A stretch of 64,000 bases of DNA from an uncultured Eggerthellaceae bacterium (GTDB lineage Bacteria; Actinomycetota; Coriobacteriia; Coriobacteriales; Eggerthellaceae): positions 310,001 through 374,000 of the forward strand of contig CALULI010000006.1 in the NCBI GenBank assembly GCA_944321455.1, given 5' to 3'. The notes under the pieces are model-generated. The model was not told where the DNA came from, ran no database searches, and worked only from the letters and a program-made list of their open reading frames with translations. This document shows, in pieces, positions 34,863 to 43,482 of this stretch. Position numbers and translations under genes: made by a program. The number at the start of each line of letters is the position of its first letter. The stretch's first letter is position 1.

Positions 34863-36902
34863 GCGATCACGCACGCCTTCACGGGGCAGGTTAATTTCTA
34901 TCACGTGAATGCCTGGCTTGCCTAGATGCTCAGCTAGTGCGGCGTTGAACTGCTCCACCGTTTCGGCGTGAGCATAGGGAACATCGAAGGCTTGCGCTAT
35001 ATGTTCAAACTTCACCGCCTGCGGCGTAAGGAACAGACGGTTAAAGTACGGATCTGTTGACTGCTGCGGCAACATGTCAAAAATTGCACCACCATCGTTG
35101 TTGAGCAACACGATAGTGAGTGACGGAATTTCGCGGCGTGGTCCCGAATATTCATCACGGGCACGAATGCGCATTTCGTTTTGCAACGCCAGCGCATTGA
35201 TGTCATGCAACATGGTTAAGTCGCCCGTCAGCAGCACGCCTGTGCCGTTTTCTTGCACCGCACCAAGAGCGCTTGAAAGGGTGCCGTCGATGCCATTAAG
35301 GCCACGATTGCCCAAGACGAAGAGTGCTTTATCCGAGGCATTATAGAACGTATCAACCGCACGAATGGCCATGCTGTTAGCCACAAAGAAAAGCGACTCT
35401 TCAGGCAGTTTGTCCAAAAGTGCCGTAACGTAGGAGCCTTCAAAGGCGTCATCGTTCGCGTTGCGCACCGCCGCTATGCGTTCGCGCTCGCGCTTATTAA
35501 CTGCGCTCCACGCTGCTATGTTGGGCGTAGAAGTTGTATCGTTTGCGCGGGAGTCTGCCGCGCCTTGAACGCTTTGAGCACCTTGAGCACCTTGAGCACC
35601 TTCGCAAGCACTGCACGCTGCACCCTCAAGCATGCTCTTAACAAAATGAGTAGGCTCCATCGCAATAAAGGTTGTGGTGCCACAATTGAAATCGCGTGTT
35701 TCCTGCGGATCTACCACGATAGAAAAGAACGTTGATGCTGATTGCGCTGCGTCCGCGTGATCAGAAGAGCGCTTTGCCAGTGTTGTCGTAGTTGATTTGG
35801 ATACGGGGTAGCGTCCAAAACGGATCACCGCATCAAAGGCAGGAGTATCGCCTTGGTTAAACAGATTGTCGTAGCAGTCAATAACGGCGCTGTCCCCACA
35901 ACTGCGCATACCTGAAAGCGGATCAGCCAACAGGGGAACATCAAAAGCATGAGCCCACTGGCATAACACATCACGCTGCTGGTTAAGCGTTTCGCTGTTG
36001 GTGCCAGGTGAGAGCGTTCCTTCCCCGCACAAAGCAATCACCCTGTGTTCGCGCATAAACGAAACAAGCGCACATTGTTGCTGCTCAGATAGCACGCAGG
36101 TGGTGTGTACAACAGGATCAAGATCTGCCAGATCAGCAGATTCACGTTGCGCGTTAATGCCACAGTCCAATGCACAAGCGCCATACGCACGTGCCCCGCG
36201 CCCACACACAAACAGATCTCTAATGGTCAGATCGGGCTTGAGTGGTTCATCAAAGGGGAAATTAATATGAACAGGTCCCGCTGACCAGGTGTCAGGAGCT
36301 GCCGCAATCACCGCTTCGCGGGCAATTTGACGCGCATAAGAAACAACACGCCCATCTTGTGAGGGCTGCGGCATCTGCCAGAATTTCTTGACGTGATCAG
36401 AAAATACTTTGAGCTGATCAAAGGTCTGTGGTGCGCCTAACTGCTGCAAGCGCGCAGGTCTGTCCCCCGAAAGCACCACCAGGGGCACGCGGGAAGATTC
36501 GGCTTCCATAACTGCGGGTGCATAGTTAGCAAGGGCGGTGCCCGATGTACACACTACGGCCACCGCGCGACCGCTGGCCTTCGCCAAACCAAGCGCAAAA
36601 AAGGCAGCCCCACGCTCATCTACGTCCACGTACAAGTTCATCGAAGAAGCATGGGCAACCATGGCAAGTGCGGTCGATCGCGATCCAGGGCTGACCACCA
36701 CATCCTGCACGCCACAGGCAATCAATTCATCAAAAAAGGCCGAAACCATACGTGCCGTTTGCTGCGGCAAGGATTGTACTGCTTGTTGTGCCACAGATTG
36801 CCCCTCTGTGTGTGACGCTGCTTGCTGTGTCACAGATTGCGCCGCTGTGTGTGACGCTGCTTGTGCTGTCTGCTGCATAGACTGTGTGGACTCTTTCATC
36901 AT
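34842..36902 (-). CDS. menD: SEPHCHC synthase, thiamine-diphosphate dependent
   Basis: A 686-aa protein that joins isochorismate and 2-oxoglutarate. The normal start of the fold, 'ARMVSAFFDELIACGVQDVV' and 'SPGSRSTALA', comes only at about residue 50; before it is a Gln/Ala/Ser-rich extension with two 13-aa repeats ('AASHTAAQSVTQQ', 'AASHTEGQSVAQQ'). 'DERGAAFFALGLAKASGRAV' and 'CTSGTALANYAPAVMEA' are typical; the cofactor motif is 'LLTGDLTMLHDINAL' near 585. An inserted 'GAQGAQGAQSVQG' tract lies around residue 440. A shorter internal start cannot be excluded. menH follows, menF precedes with a 7-bp gap. Confidence 0.94.
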   Translation of the reverse strand: MMKESTQSMQQTAQAASHTAAQSVTQQAASHTEGQSVAQQAVQSLPQQTARMVSAFFDELIACGVQDVVVSPGSRSTALAMVAHASSMNLYVDVDERGAAFFALGLAKASGRAVAVVCTSGTALANYAPAVMEAESSRVPLVVLSGDRPARLQQLGAPQTFDQLKVFSDHVKKFWQMPQPSQDGRVVSYARQIAREAVIAAAPDTWSAGPVHINFPFDEPLKPDLTIRDLFVCGRGARAYGACALDCGINAQRESADLADLDPVVHTTCVLSEQQQCALVSFMREHRVIALCGEGTLSPGTNSETLNQQRDVLCQWAHAFDVPLLADPLSGMRSCGDSAVIDCYDNLFNQGDTPAFDAVIRFGRYPVSKSTTTTLAKRSSDHADAAQSASTFFSIVVDPQETRDFNCGTTTFIAMEPTHFVKSMLEGAACSACEGAQGAQGAQSVQGAADSRANDTTSTPNIAAWSAVNKRERERIAAVRNANDDAFEGSYVTALLDKLPEESLFFVANSMAIRAVDTFYNASDKALFVLGNRGLNGIDGTLSSALGAVQENGTGVLLTGDLTMLHDINALALQNEMRIRARDEYSGPRREIPSLTIVLLNNDGGAIFDMLPQQSTDPYFNRLFLTPQAVKFEHIAQAFDVPYAHAETVEQFNAALAEHLGKPGIHVIEINLPREGVRDRYQPYQR
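36792..36863. repeat. Two 33-bp repeats (39-bp period) in the menD 5' end
   Basis: Copies at 36792-36824 and 36831-36863 differ at two positions. They encode the 13-aa repeats of the MenD N-terminal extension. The period is a multiple of three, so the frame is kept. Confidence 0.75.
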
Positions 36903-36909
36903 GCCACCC

Positions 36910-38163
36910 CTACGAATCTGCGCGGAATGCTCCCAAAATTGTTTTCAACTTTAAGTCTATCTCATCAAATTCGCTACGCGCATCGCTGCCTTCGACCACG
37001 CCGCAGCCCGCATAAATCCAGCCGCGTTCGCCGTCAAAAACACCAGAGCGAATAGCAACCGCGAATTCGCCATCGCCGTTGCCGTTAACGTAGCCAACCG
37101 CACCACCGAAAAAGCCACGGTTGTACGCTTCAATTTCACGCAAACACATGAGCGCTTCGCCAACGGGCGTTCCCGAAAGCGCGGGCGTGGGATGAAGCTG
37201 CGCCGCAAGAGAGGTAAGGGTCCTGCCCTCCATCACCTGCGCACGGGCAGGGGTATAGAGGTGCTGAATGTGCTTGAGCTTCATGAGGGTTGGCGTTTGC
37301 GGAATGTCTACATCAAAGCAATTACGTCTAAACACTTCACGCATAAAACTGACAACGTATTCATGCTCGCGGCGATTTTTCGCGTCATTCATCAGCTCAT
37401 CGCCTAAGCGCGTTGATTCTTCGTTGGTTGCGCCCATTGCGGTTGTGCCCGCCAAGCACATGCTTTCAACCGCCGTGCCCTGCTTGCGCACCAAAAGTTC
37501 AGGCGTGCACCCGCAGAAAAAGACATCACCATAGCGGTAGAGAAACACCTTGCCAGGTGCTGCACTATCAATCAGATTCACCAGCAAATCCTTAGACGAA
37601 AAAGGCTCTGCTGCCTTCAATTCCAAGCGCCGCGATGGTACCAGCTTCTCAATGCGCCCTTCGTGAATGAAATCGAGCGTCTTTCCCAGCGCTGCATCCC
37701 AGGCCTCAAACGAATCACGCACCAATTCGTAAGGAATCGTGCGGCGCGTGCGTGGTGCTGCCTCTGCGGCGTGACGCTTAAAGCGCTCCACACGTCCCGC
37801 ATACACAGGCCCTAAGCTGTTGACCTGCAGATACGTGCCCGTCTCATCTTCAAGCAACACCACTTCAGGCAACATATAGCGAAGACGCGGAAAAGCCGCC
37901 ATCATGTCATCAGCAGGTTTGGGATTTTCCGCATCAAAACGGTTGAAAGAAAAATAATAGGGCAGCTTATCAACGCTACCCTGAATCACATAATCAGCTT
38001 CCGTAAGCGATGTCAGCGCGATACAGCGCCCTAGCCCCATCACGCGGTGCGGATGGTCCTTGTCAAAGTAAACAAATTGGTCAGTAAAGCCTTTTTGCAG
38101 TAAACAAAACGCATCTACAATGTCTTCGTTCAAGACACAGGTAGCGCTGTAAATTTTAGGCAT
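36910..38163 (-). CDS. menF: Isochorismate synthase
   Basis: A 417-aa chorismate-binding enzyme. The ATG at 38163 (MPKIYSATCVLNEDIV) has GGGGG before it and overlaps the mazG stop by 8 bp. The C-terminal half has the family blocks 'FHEGRIEKLVPSRRLEL', 'FLYRYGDVFFCGCTPELLVR', 'MCLAGTTAMGATNEE', 'HLYTPARAQV' and 'LHPTPALSGTPVGEAL', then 'NRGFFGGAVGYVNGNG', which supply the Mg and chorismate ligands. It makes isochorismate, the first committed step to menaquinone. A salicylate or anthranilate role is unlikely given menD next to it. Confidence 0.94.
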   Translation of the reverse strand: MPKIYSATCVLNEDIVDAFCLLQKGFTDQFVYFDKDHPHRVMGLGRCIALTSLTEADYVIQGSVDKLPYYFSFNRFDAENPKPADDMMAAFPRLRYMLPEVVLLEDETGTYLQVNSLGPVYAGRVERFKRHAAEAAPRTRRTIPYELVRDSFEAWDAALGKTLDFIHEGRIEKLVPSRRLELKAAEPFSSKDLLVNLIDSAAPGKVFLYRYGDVFFCGCTPELLVRKQGTAVESMCLAGTTAMGATNEESTRLGDELMNDAKNRREHEYVVSFMREVFRRNCFDVDIPQTPTLMKLKHIQHLYTPARAQVMEGRTLTSLAAQLHPTPALSGTPVGEALMCLREIEAYNRGFFGGAVGYVNGNGDGEFAVAIRSGVFDGERGWIYAGCGVVEGSDARSEFDEIDLKLKTILGAFRADS

Positions 38164-38977
38164 GATTCCCCCGTTGTTTAGCTTGGTCCCAGAGAGCCTG
38201 CAACTCATCCATGGAAAGATCTTCTATGCGCTTGCCATCGTTCCAGGCAGCCTCTTCCATGTAAGACCAACGGTCACGAAACTTATTGCAGGTGGCACGC
38301 AGCGCAGTTTCTGAATCAACGTGCATCTTGCGCGCAACGTTGACCAGCGAAAACAACACATCGCCCAGTTCTTCTTCCACAGCAGAAGCATCACCTGACT
38401 CATAGGCCTGCTGAAGTTCTGCGCGCTCTTCATCAACTTGGTCCCACACATCATCAAGTGTGTCCCATTCAAACCCTGCAGAAACTGCTTTGCGCGAAAT
38501 TTTCTGCGCCTGCATCAGTGCGGGCAAACCCTTTGGCACGCCATCAAGCAGTCCCTTGGGCTTATCCTGGTCTGCTTCAGCTTGCTCCTTTTCGGAAAGC
38601 TTAACGCTGTCCCAAATATCTAACACTTCGTTGGCGGAATCCGCTTGTTGGGTCGTAGTAAACACATGAGGGTGACGGCGAATCATCTTGTCATTAACAT
38701 CACGGCAAACATCGTTGATAGTGAATTCGCCCGCATCCGCCGCAATTTGAGCCTGCAAAACAACCTGCAGCAACACGTCACCCAGCTCTTCGCGCAGGTG
38801 AGCAACATCGCCTTCCTCAATGGTCTCTACCGTCTCATACGCTTCTTCAATGAGGTTGTGCGCGATGGACTCATGCGTCTGTTCGCGGTCCCACGGGCAC
38901 CCTCCTGGAGAGCGAAGGGTTTTGATCGTAGCAACGAATGCTTCAAATTCTGGCTGATCGGCACATTGATCTGACAC
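38156..38977 (-). CDS. mazG: Nucleoside triphosphate pyrophosphohydrolase
   Basis: A 273-aa protein with two MazG domains. The first has 'GCPWDREQTHESIAHNLIEE' and 'AYETVETIEEGD', then 'HLREELGDVLLQVVLQAQIA' with the ExxxE metal-binding helices; the second has 'GFEWDTLDDVWDQVDEER' and 'VEEELGDVLFSLVNVARKM'. It hydrolyses non-canonical or excess NTPs to NMP and pyrophosphate. It heads the menF-menD-menH-menB-menEC series and overlaps menF by 8 bp. Confidence 0.95.
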   Translation of the reverse strand: MSDQCADQPEFEAFVATIKTLRSPGGCPWDREQTHESIAHNLIEEAYETVETIEEGDVAHLREELGDVLLQVVLQAQIAADAGEFTINDVCRDVNDKMIRRHPHVFTTTQQADSANEVLDIWDSVKLSEKEQAEADQDKPKGLLDGVPKGLPALMQAQKISRKAVSAGFEWDTLDDVWDQVDEERAELQQAYESGDASAVEEELGDVLFSLVNVARKMHVDSETALRATCNKFRDRWSYMEEAAWNDGKRIEDLSMDELQALWDQAKQRGNHA

Positions 38978-38988
38978 GTTGATCCCTC

Positions 38989-39978
38989 TTATTCTTTTGA
39001 GCCACCTTCGGCGTACTCTTCAGCCCCTCCGTCAGTTGCTTCGTCAGATGAGGCATCCTCAGATTCATGCGCAGCTTTTTCGTTCTTGCCCTTTTTACCA
39101 CGCTTATCTTTTTCAGGCTTAGGACGGGGTGGTACATAGTCGCGCGTGAATGGAAGATATTCTTCAGGAAGCAAAACGGGACCCTTTTCTTCTGAATCTT
39201 CGTCTTCGCCGTCTTCCTCTTCTTCCTTTTCGGCCAAGATCTTTTCAGAATTCTTCTGAATTTCCTTTGCAATGCGCTTGGCGTCTTCCATGCTCATAGC
39301 ATCACTGGTGTGATACGTAATAAATTCAACTACCTGCGAAAGGTGACCAACGAACAACGTGTCATCAATTTCGATGTAGTCATCATCATATTCTTCGTCA
39401 TCTTCAAGATCTTCATCTTCGATGTTTTCCACTACATCGTCATCATCATATTCTTCGAAATCATCTTCGTCTTCAACAAAGTCATACAAGGACAGATCGT
39501 CATCAAGTTTAGTTTCATCAGGGAAAACAGCCATAGGATACATGGGCACGTCTTTCAGTTCAGGAAACATATCACGCAGCGTCACAATGTTGACATTCGC
39601 GCGCCAAAGCGGACTGGTAAAACGCTTCTGGCCAAAGCCCGCAAGCGTTGTTTTGTACCACGTCTGCACGTCCTTTACCCCCGAAATCTTGCCGTCAGTA
39701 ACGGTGAATTCCAAGCAGAACACGCCGTGGGGAGAAACAATAATTTGGTCAGCACGCGTGCTTCCCAGCTTAGTCATCAAATACTGTTTGGGCAGGACAA
39801 TATAGTCATTGCCGGGCAGCTCTTTGAGCTTTTCAGGAAGAGCGAAAACAATCTGCTCATTTTCGTAATCTTCTTGGCGGCGCTTTTTACGTCCTCTAAA
39901 AAACGTCACGATGGCCAAAATAATGCCACCAATCGTGAGCACCGTAACGATGAAATAACTCAACATATCTACGAACAC
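38989..39978 (-). CDS. Membrane-anchored NERD-domain protein with a long acidic insert
   Basis: A 329-aa protein. Residues about 5-27 form one membrane helix ('YFIVTVLTIGGIILAIVTFF') followed by basic residues. About 50-120 resemble a NERD nuclease-related domain: 'DYIVLPKQYLMTK', 'ADQIIVSPHGVFCLEFTVTD', 'VQTWYKTTLAG', 'SPLWRANVNIVTLRDMFPE'. A strongly acidic stretch (Asp/Glu/Tyr) lies around 165-205, and the C-terminus is Lys/Glu-rich and probably disordered. The canonical nuclease residue pattern is weak ('EFTV' instead of 'EVK'), so activity is doubtful. It precedes mazG by 11 bp on the same strand. Confidence 0.7.
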   Translation of the reverse strand: MFVDMLSYFIVTVLTIGGIILAIVTFFRGRKKRRQEDYENEQIVFALPEKLKELPGNDYIVLPKQYLMTKLGSTRADQIIVSPHGVFCLEFTVTDGKISGVKDVQTWYKTTLAGFGQKRFTSPLWRANVNIVTLRDMFPELKDVPMYPMAVFPDETKLDDDLSLYDFVEDEDDFEEYDDDDVVENIEDEDLEDDEEYDDDYIEIDDTLFVGHLSQVVEFITYHTSDAMSMEDAKRIAKEIQKNSEKILAEKEEEEDGEDEDSEEKGPVLLPEEYLPFTRDYVPPRPKPEKDKRGKKGKNEKAAHESEDASSDEATDGGAEEYAEGGSKE

Positions 39979-40040
39979 GACAGATCCCCTTTATCCGCTC
40001 TAGCCTTTAGCAGTGCTTCCCTGTTAGTTATACGGTTTAA

Positions 40041-40310
40041 CTAGATTTTATACATGAACTGGAATACGTCTTCACGCTGAAGAATAATTTGCACGCCCAG
40101 TTCTTCGCTTGTTTGCTCAAGCGCTTCTTGCACTTCGTTGAATCCAGCTACATCGGTGTTCAGCTCAACAATCATGGTCATGCTGAAAATGTCGCTCAAA
40201 ATGGTCTGGCTAATATCAACAATATTGCCGCCCTTTTCAGCCAAGACGCCTGAAACAGCAGCTACAATACCGCCGCGGTCTTTGCCTAATACTGAAACTA
40301 CACAACGCAT
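40041..40310 (-). CDS. ACT-domain protein (UPF0237 type)
   Basis: An 89-aa protein that is a single ACT domain with a short tail: 'VVSVLGKDRGGIVAAVSGVL', 'EKGGNIVDISQTILSDIFSM', 'VQEALEQTSEELGVQIILQ'. The 'GKDRGGIVAAVS' loop is where small ligands bind in this class. These proteins are probably amino-acid or metabolite sensors; ligand unknown. It follows folE by 27 bp and may be in its operon. Confidence 0.85.
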   Translation of the reverse strand: MRCVVSVLGKDRGGIVAAVSGVLAEKGGNIVDISQTILSDIFSMTMIVELNTDVAGFNEVQEALEQTSEELGVQIILQREDVFQFMYKI

Positions 40311-40337
40311 CGTAAGTCCTTTCGCTGCTGTTTTACT

Positions 40338-40910
40338 TTATGAATGGTTAAATATCAATGATAGCGCTTCCGCACGTGTTGCATGGTTGCGCTCAAAAAG
40401 TCCACGGACTGCACTGGTTGCCGTGGTGGTGCCTGCCTTTTTTACGCCGCGCATGCTCATGCACAGATGCTCTGCCTCAATCACCACAATTACACCCTGG
40501 GGATGTAACTGATCTACCAGCGTGTCAGCAATCTGAGAGGTCAAACGCTCCTGCACCTGAGGACGACGCGCAAACACATCAACCAGACGTGCCAACTTGG
40601 ACAAACCGCAAATGCGTCCGCTTTTTGCGGGAATATAGGCCACGTGCGCATGACCGAAAAAGGGTGCAAGGTGATGTTCACACATGGAATAAAACGGAAT
40701 ATCGCGCACCAAAACCATTTCTTCGTGATGTTCGTCAAACGTAGTTTCAAAATGTTTAGCAGGATCCTCTTCCAAGCCCGCAAAGCATTCGGCATACATA
40801 CGTGCAACGCGCTCAGGTGTTTTCAAAAGGCCTTCGCGTTGAGGATCTTCGCCAATGCCTTCAAGAATCAGGCGGACGCCCTCTTCAATTTTTTGCTGAT
40901 CAATAGCCAT
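40338..40910 (-). CDS. folE: GTP cyclohydrolase I
   Basis: A 190-aa enzyme that converts GTP to dihydroneopterin triphosphate, the first step to folate. '[14 protein letters not shown]', '[20 protein letters not shown]' (zinc Cys and His residues), '[20 protein letters not shown]' and '[16 protein letters not shown]' (second zinc Cys) are all present. Length is standard. The start lies 2 bp after the exonuclease III stop. Confidence 0.97.
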   Translation of the reverse strand: MAIDQQKIEEGVRLILEGIGEDPQREGLLKTPERVARMYAECFAGLEEDPAKHFETTFDEHHEEMVLVRDIPFYSMCEHHLAPFFGHAHVAYIPAKSGRICGLSKLARLVDVFARRPQVQERLTSQIADTLVDQLHPQGVIVVIEAEHLCMSMRGVKKAGTTTATSAVRGLFERNHATRAEALSLIFNHS

Positions 40911-40912
40911 GT

Positions 40913-41722
40913 TTATTCCACATCCAATTCAAGAGCCACCGGACAATGGTCGCTACCAAAAACTTCGTTATAAATACTTGCCATTTGCACCTTATCACGC
41001 AGCGCTTCGCTTACGAGAAAATAGTCAATGCGCCATCCTGCGTTGTTGGCGCGCGCATTGAAGCGATAACTCCACCACGAATACGCGCCTTCGGTGTCAG
41101 GATGAAGCAGGCGAAACGTATCGATGAAACCTGCGTCCAAAAGCGTGGTGAACTTTTCGCGTTCTTCATCAGAAAAGCCGGGATTGCCACGATTGGTGCG
41201 CGGATTTTTAAGATCAATTTCTTGGTGAGCAACGTTAAAATCGCCGCACATGACCACGGGCTTTGGCGCTGGAGCGGTGTTGGTGGCACCCACACCTTCA
41301 GGAACAACGCCCGCTTCAAGGCCTTTGCAGAAATCAAGGAACGCATCGTCCCAGGCCATGCGATGATCCAAGCGCTTCAGTTCGCTTTGGGCATTAGGCG
41401 TGTACACGTCCACAAACCAAAAGGGTTCAAACTCAAGCGCAACAATGCGACCTTCTGTATCAAGATCAGGAATGCCAAGACCGCGCACCATTTGGAGCGG
41501 CTCCTGCTTGGAAAACACCGCCGTTCCCGAATAGCCTTTACGCTCAGCGTAGCTCCAATAATCATGGTACTGTGGCAGATCAAGTTCAATCTGGCCTTCT
41601 TGAAGTTTCGTTTCCTGCAGCGCAAAAATATCTGCATCGAATTCATCGAAGATATCCATGAATCCTTTTTTCATAACGGCACGCAGGCCGTTAACGTTCC
41701 AAGAAACAAGCCTCACTAGCAT
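40913..41722 (-). CDS. xth: Exodeoxyribonuclease III
   Basis: A 269-aa AP endonuclease and 3'-5' exonuclease of base-excision repair. '[17 protein letters not shown]', '[12 protein letters not shown]' (metal Glu), '[12 protein letters not shown]', '[18 protein letters not shown]' and '[11 protein letters not shown]' (catalytic Asp-His pair) are complete. The family normally begins at this residue. It is co-directional with folE and ends the previous unit's terminator region. Confidence 0.96.
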   Translation of the reverse strand: MLVRLVSWNVNGLRAVMKKGFMDIFDEFDADIFALQETKLQEGQIELDLPQYHDYWSYAERKGYSGTAVFSKQEPLQMVRGLGIPDLDTEGRIVALEFEPFWFVDVYTPNAQSELKRLDHRMAWDDAFLDFCKGLEAGVVPEGVGATNTAPAPKPVVMCGDFNVAHQEIDLKNPRTNRGNPGFSDEEREKFTTLLDAGFIDTFRLLHPDTEGAYSWWSYRFNARANNAGWRIDYFLVSEALRDKVQMASIYNEVFGSDHCPVALELDVE

Positions 41723-41756
41723 CCCCTAACCCAATCAACAGCGTTGATTGAACAAA

Positions 41757-41788
41757 CAAACCCGGTTGCAGCAGTGCAGCCGGGTTTG
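41757..41788 (-). terminator. Hairpin between the membrane protein gene and exonuclease III
   Basis: Perfect 9-bp stem (caaacccgg 41757-41765 with ccgggtttg 41780-41788) around a GC-rich loop, followed on the minus strand by TTTGTTC. It would end the 41818-42327 transcript. Confidence 0.65.
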
Positions 41789-41817
41789 TCTTCTTTTCTA
41801 AAAAATCGTACAGCGTC

Positions 41818-42327
41818 CTACTTGCGCCTTTTCTTGTGCTCCTGGTTATAGAGCTTTTCGCGCAAAGGACGAATCTTTTTGATGTCCGTAACAATAGCAG
41901 CCGTCAAGCAGCCCCAAGCAAGAACCAACAAGAACATGCTGGCATCGCCGAGTTGCTCAGCAAAGAAAGCTGCAATAAGTACTACGATCAGACCAAAGAT
42001 CATCAAGCCAGCCTGAACATAGCGCCACTTGCGAAATTCAGGATTGTTGCGTGGCTTAAAGCGACGAATTTCGTCCTTGCGATGCGTTGCTTCCTTACGC
42101 GCAGCCTTGCGCTCTGCTTCCTGCTTCAATTCTTTTTCGGAGCGATTGTCTCCGTGAATCAAGCGGGAAAAGAAGCCAGGCTGTGCTGCCTTTGCATTGG
42201 CAGACTTAACGTAAACCGAAGATGCTGCTTTGCTTACTGGTTTAGCAGAAGCGGCACTCTTGCGCGTTTTACCTTTAACTTCATCGCGATTCTGATTGCG
42301 CTCATTCATGGGGTTTCGTTGTGACAT
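41818..42327 (-). CDS. Small membrane protein of unknown function
   Basis: A 169-aa protein. The first 90 residues are basic and low-complexity (Lys, Arg, Ala, Gln) and probably cytosolic. Two membrane helices follow: 'VQAGLMIFGLIVVLIAAFFA' and 'SMFLLVLAWGCLTAAIVTDI', ending in a Lys/Arg-rich tail. No family recognised. It sits between purC and the exonuclease gene on the same strand. Confidence 0.7.
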   Translation of the reverse strand: MSQRNPMNERNQNRDEVKGKTRKSAASAKPVSKAASSVYVKSANAKAAQPGFFSRLIHGDNRSEKELKQEAERKAARKEATHRKDEIRRFKPRNNPEFRKWRYVQAGLMIFGLIVVLIAAFFAEQLGDASMFLLVLAWGCLTAAIVTDIKKIRPLREKLYNQEHKKRRK

Positions 42328-42377
42328 ACCCTCGTGTTCTCCTTATTCCAACGGGTGCGAAATAGCAGACGAAGCAA

Positions 42378-43253
42378 TTACTGAGCAACAAATGTCTTGC
42401 CCGTAATTTTTTCGTAAGCCTGGATGTACTTTTCGCTCGTTGCTTTGATAACGTCCTCAGGAAGACGAGGAGGATTTCCTGTGCGGTCCCAGTTTGCATT
42501 GAGCCAGTTACGAACAAACTGCTTGTCAAAGCTGGGCTGTTCTTCGCCAACCTTATAGGTGTCAGCTGACCAGAAACGGGAAGAGTCTGGCGTTAGCACT
42601 TCGTCGCCCAAAATGATGGAGCCATCATAGACGCCAAATTCAAACTTAGTATCTGCGATGATGATGCCGCGCTCACGCGCATGGTCTGCAGCGCGGTTGT
42701 ATACCGCAAGCGTCAGATCACGCAGCGATGCAGCATTGTCTTCGCCGATCAATTCGGCGCAACGAGCAAAGCTGATGTTTTCGTCGTGATCGCCAATTTC
42801 TGCCTTAGTTGAAGGGGTGAAGATTGGTTCAGGCAGGCGGGAAGAATTAACCAATCCTTCAGGAAGGTTAATGCCGCATACCGAACCCGTTGCCTGATAG
42901 TCCTTCAAGCCAGAGCCCGTCAGATAACCGCGAACAATGCACTCGATAGGAAACATTTCGGCCTTTTTGACCAGCATGAAACGGCCAGCCAAATAATCTG
43001 AGTAAGGCTTGAACTGCTCAGGCAGATCAGCAACGTCAGCAGAAATCAGGTGGTTTTCAACCACATCAGAAAGAAGATCAAACCAGAAGCAGGAAAGCTG
43101 CGTCAAAACCTGACCCTTGTAAGGAATTTCGTCTTCCAAAATGTAATCAAATGCAGAAATACGATCCGTTGCAACCAAAAGAAGCTTATCGCCCAAATCG
43201 TAGAGGTCGCGTACCTTACCCTGTGCATCAGGAGTGATATCAATTCCAGCCAT
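42378..43253 (-). CDS. purC: Phosphoribosylaminoimidazole-succinocarboxamide synthase
   Basis: A 291-aa enzyme that joins CAIR and aspartate with ATP. The ATG at 43253 ([20 protein letters not shown]) has AGGA 6 nt upstream; longer starts lack a site. '[20 protein letters not shown]' and '[16 protein letters not shown]' form the ATP part; '[20 protein letters not shown]' and '[15 protein letters not shown]' are the two PROSITE-type signatures. Two other pur genes (purB, purD) and purA are in this window. Confidence 0.97.
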   Translation of the reverse strand: MAGIDITPDAQGKVRDLYDLGDKLLLVATDRISAFDYILEDEIPYKGQVLTQLSCFWFDLLSDVVENHLISADVADLPEQFKPYSDYLAGRFMLVKKAEMFPIECIVRGYLTGSGLKDYQATGSVCGINLPEGLVNSSRLPEPIFTPSTKAEIGDHDENISFARCAELIGEDNAASLRDLTLAVYNRAADHARERGIIIADTKFEFGVYDGSIILGDEVLTPDSSRFWSADTYKVGEEQPSFDKQFVRNWLNANWDRTGNPPRLPEDVIKATSEKYIQAYEKITGKTFVAQ

Positions 43254-43319
43254 GATGATCCTTTCTGTTTTATCACAACAGCCTATTATGCCATGTATTT
43301 GAGAATTGCACAGCACCAC

Positions 43320-43480
43320 GCATAAAAAACGTAGGTAAAATCATGCTTACAAGAGCGCGCTCAAGCATCCGTAAGCATGTGTGGGCGTGTGTAGAGATGC
43401 GCAAGCGTGCGTGGGTATGCAGATATGAATAGGCTACGCGGGCATGCACGGGCATGCGTAGGTAGTTAGCGTGCAATCTT
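43320..43480. repeat. Simple GCATG/GTGGGT-rich intergenic stretch
   Basis: Between the histidine kinase and purC the sequence is made of variants of gcatg, gcgtg and gggtatgc. No gene is visible. It is a degenerate short-period repeat and could form several weak hairpins. Confidence 0.4.
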
Positions 43481-43482
43481 AC

